Shown here: one piece after another, positions 12,779-13,264 of the stretch | Position numbering within the stretch: the first letter of the stretch is position 1 | Layout: every line of letters starts with the position of its first letter | Source of the DNA: Alphaproteobacteria bacterium | GTDB taxonomy: Bacteria; Pseudomonadota; Alphaproteobacteria; UBA8366 | Assembly: GCA_030743445.1 (NCBI GenBank) | Contig: JASLSL010000198.1 | Location: 1-13,264, forward strand | DNA length: 13,264 nucleotides | Direction of reading: 5' to 3' | The notes under the pieces: model-generated | Seen by the model: the letters and a program-made list of their open reading frames with translations, nothing else | Databases searched by the model: none | Told to the model about the DNA's origin: nothing | Program-made: the position numbers and the translations under genes

Positions 12779-13264
12779 TTAGCCCTGTAGATGCTCGATT
12801 ATGGCGTTCGTAATGAGGTCGCCGCCATGCTCGGACGGCTCGATTGAGTTTGCGAACGCCGCGGGATCAGAGCAGACATCCCTCAAGTCGATCACGGGCA
12901 GCCGTCTCCGGAGCGCCTCTTCGGTGATAACATCGTTGAAGAATGACAACGCAGTTTCAGCCAGCCTCTGGAGTACAGGGTCAGGGAATTGTGGATTGTA
13001 GATCGTGCATATAATCAATGGCTGACCGTGCTCCATGATCGCATCGATGGACCCGGTATAACGTGTTCGAAACTCCTCTCTAGCCGCGGCGAATTCAAGC
13101 AACACGGTATGGACGGACCGGTTAGTAGAGGTGTCCTCAAGCAGCCCAACATGGCCAAGCGCATCGTTCCCGCCGACGCTGAGGACGAACGTACAGGGTT
13201 TCTCGACTGGTTTGGCGGCGAGCTGGCGTTCAATATCCGCCACGACATCGCCATCGACCGCACG
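12779..13264 (-). CDS. SGNH/GDSL-type hydrolase, N-terminally cut by window edge
   Basis: The visible 161 residues are the C-terminal part of a serine esterase or lipase-like hydrolase; codons continue in frame to the right edge, so the N-terminus with the GDS nucleophile block is outside. RAVDGDVVADIERQL supplies the block II Gly. FVLSVGGNDALG is block III (G-x-N-D), with the oxyanion-hole Asn. LPVIDLRDVCSDPAAFANSI leads to EPSEHGGDLI, where the His (and likely a nearby Asp or Ser in place of the usual DxxH Asp) would complete the active site. It ends with TAA at 12779-12781, converging with the integrase at 6 bp. It belongs to the material beyond the tRNA and so is probably island cargo. 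The substrate is unknown. Confidence 0.85.
   Translation of the reverse strand, partial: RAVDGDVVADIERQLAAKPVEKPCTFVLSVGGNDALGHVGLLEDTSTNRSVHTVLLEFAAAREEFRTRYTGSIDAIMEHGQPLIICTIYNPQFPDPVLQRLAETALSFFNDVITEEALRRRLPVIDLRDVCSDPAAFANSIEPSEHGGDLITNAIIEHLQG

Noticed and set aside
1..13264. CRISPR array, insertion sequence or rRNA
   Set aside because: No regularly spaced repeats, no transposase reading frame with terminal inverted repeats, and no rRNA-like segment was seen on either strand.

Overview
The window is GC-rich chromosomal DNA with strong G/C preference at third codon positions. Its gene content (a CpdR-like receiver, a GcvA-type LysR regulator, class III aminotransferase/CaiB pairs, several small alphaproteobacterial-looking proteins) suggests an alphaproteobacterium, perhaps of the Rhodospirillales. 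That placement is inference from gene style, not from a marker gene.

Left part (1-3653, + strand): the tail of a cyclophilin-type peptidyl-prolyl isomerase; a 63-residue protein resembling the YjfB putative motility family; a multi-pass membrane protein of the flippase-like LPG_synthase_TM (UPF0104) family; then gmd and fcl, which together turn GDP-mannose into GDP-L-fucose for a surface glycan. gmd is preceded by a nine-codon leader ORF whose stop overlaps the gmd start codon. gmd and fcl also overlap.

Middle part (3654-5704): two consecutive lipoprotein genes, one of 62 and one of 260 residues, that end in the same Pro/Lys-rich linker plus a two-cysteine C-terminal module. The second has a perfect 17-bp tandem repeat carrying its ribosome-binding site. 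Facing them on the - strand are three very small ORFs (52, 54 and 49 codons), each with a good Shine-Dalgarno sequence. The last two are clear paralogues of each other and the first shares part of the motif. Strong hairpins lie between them. Their probable promoter shares its -35 region with a divergent promoter for the LysR gene, which has a perfect 8-3-8 palindrome just downstream of its -10.

Right-centre part (5705-11518): a GcvA-like LysR regulator, then a dialkylglycine decarboxylase-like class III aminotransferase and a CaiB/BaiF CoA-transferase in a tight pair. Converging on them is a secreted lytic-transglycosylase-like protein with a long, very basic tail and a hairpin that covers its ribosome-binding site. 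A phosphinothricin-type N-acetyltransferase (- strand) and a single-domain CpdR-like response regulator (+ strand) follow.

Right end (11546-13264): a tRNA-Val(GAC) gene with encoded CCA and its own promoter, followed 102 bp later by a tyrosine integrase interrupted by one in-frame amber codon. All catalytic residues are present but split by that stop. A partial SGNH/GDSL hydrolase runs off the right edge. This is the typical left junction of an island integrated at a tRNA 3' end, and base composition looks less GC-rich beyond the tRNA.
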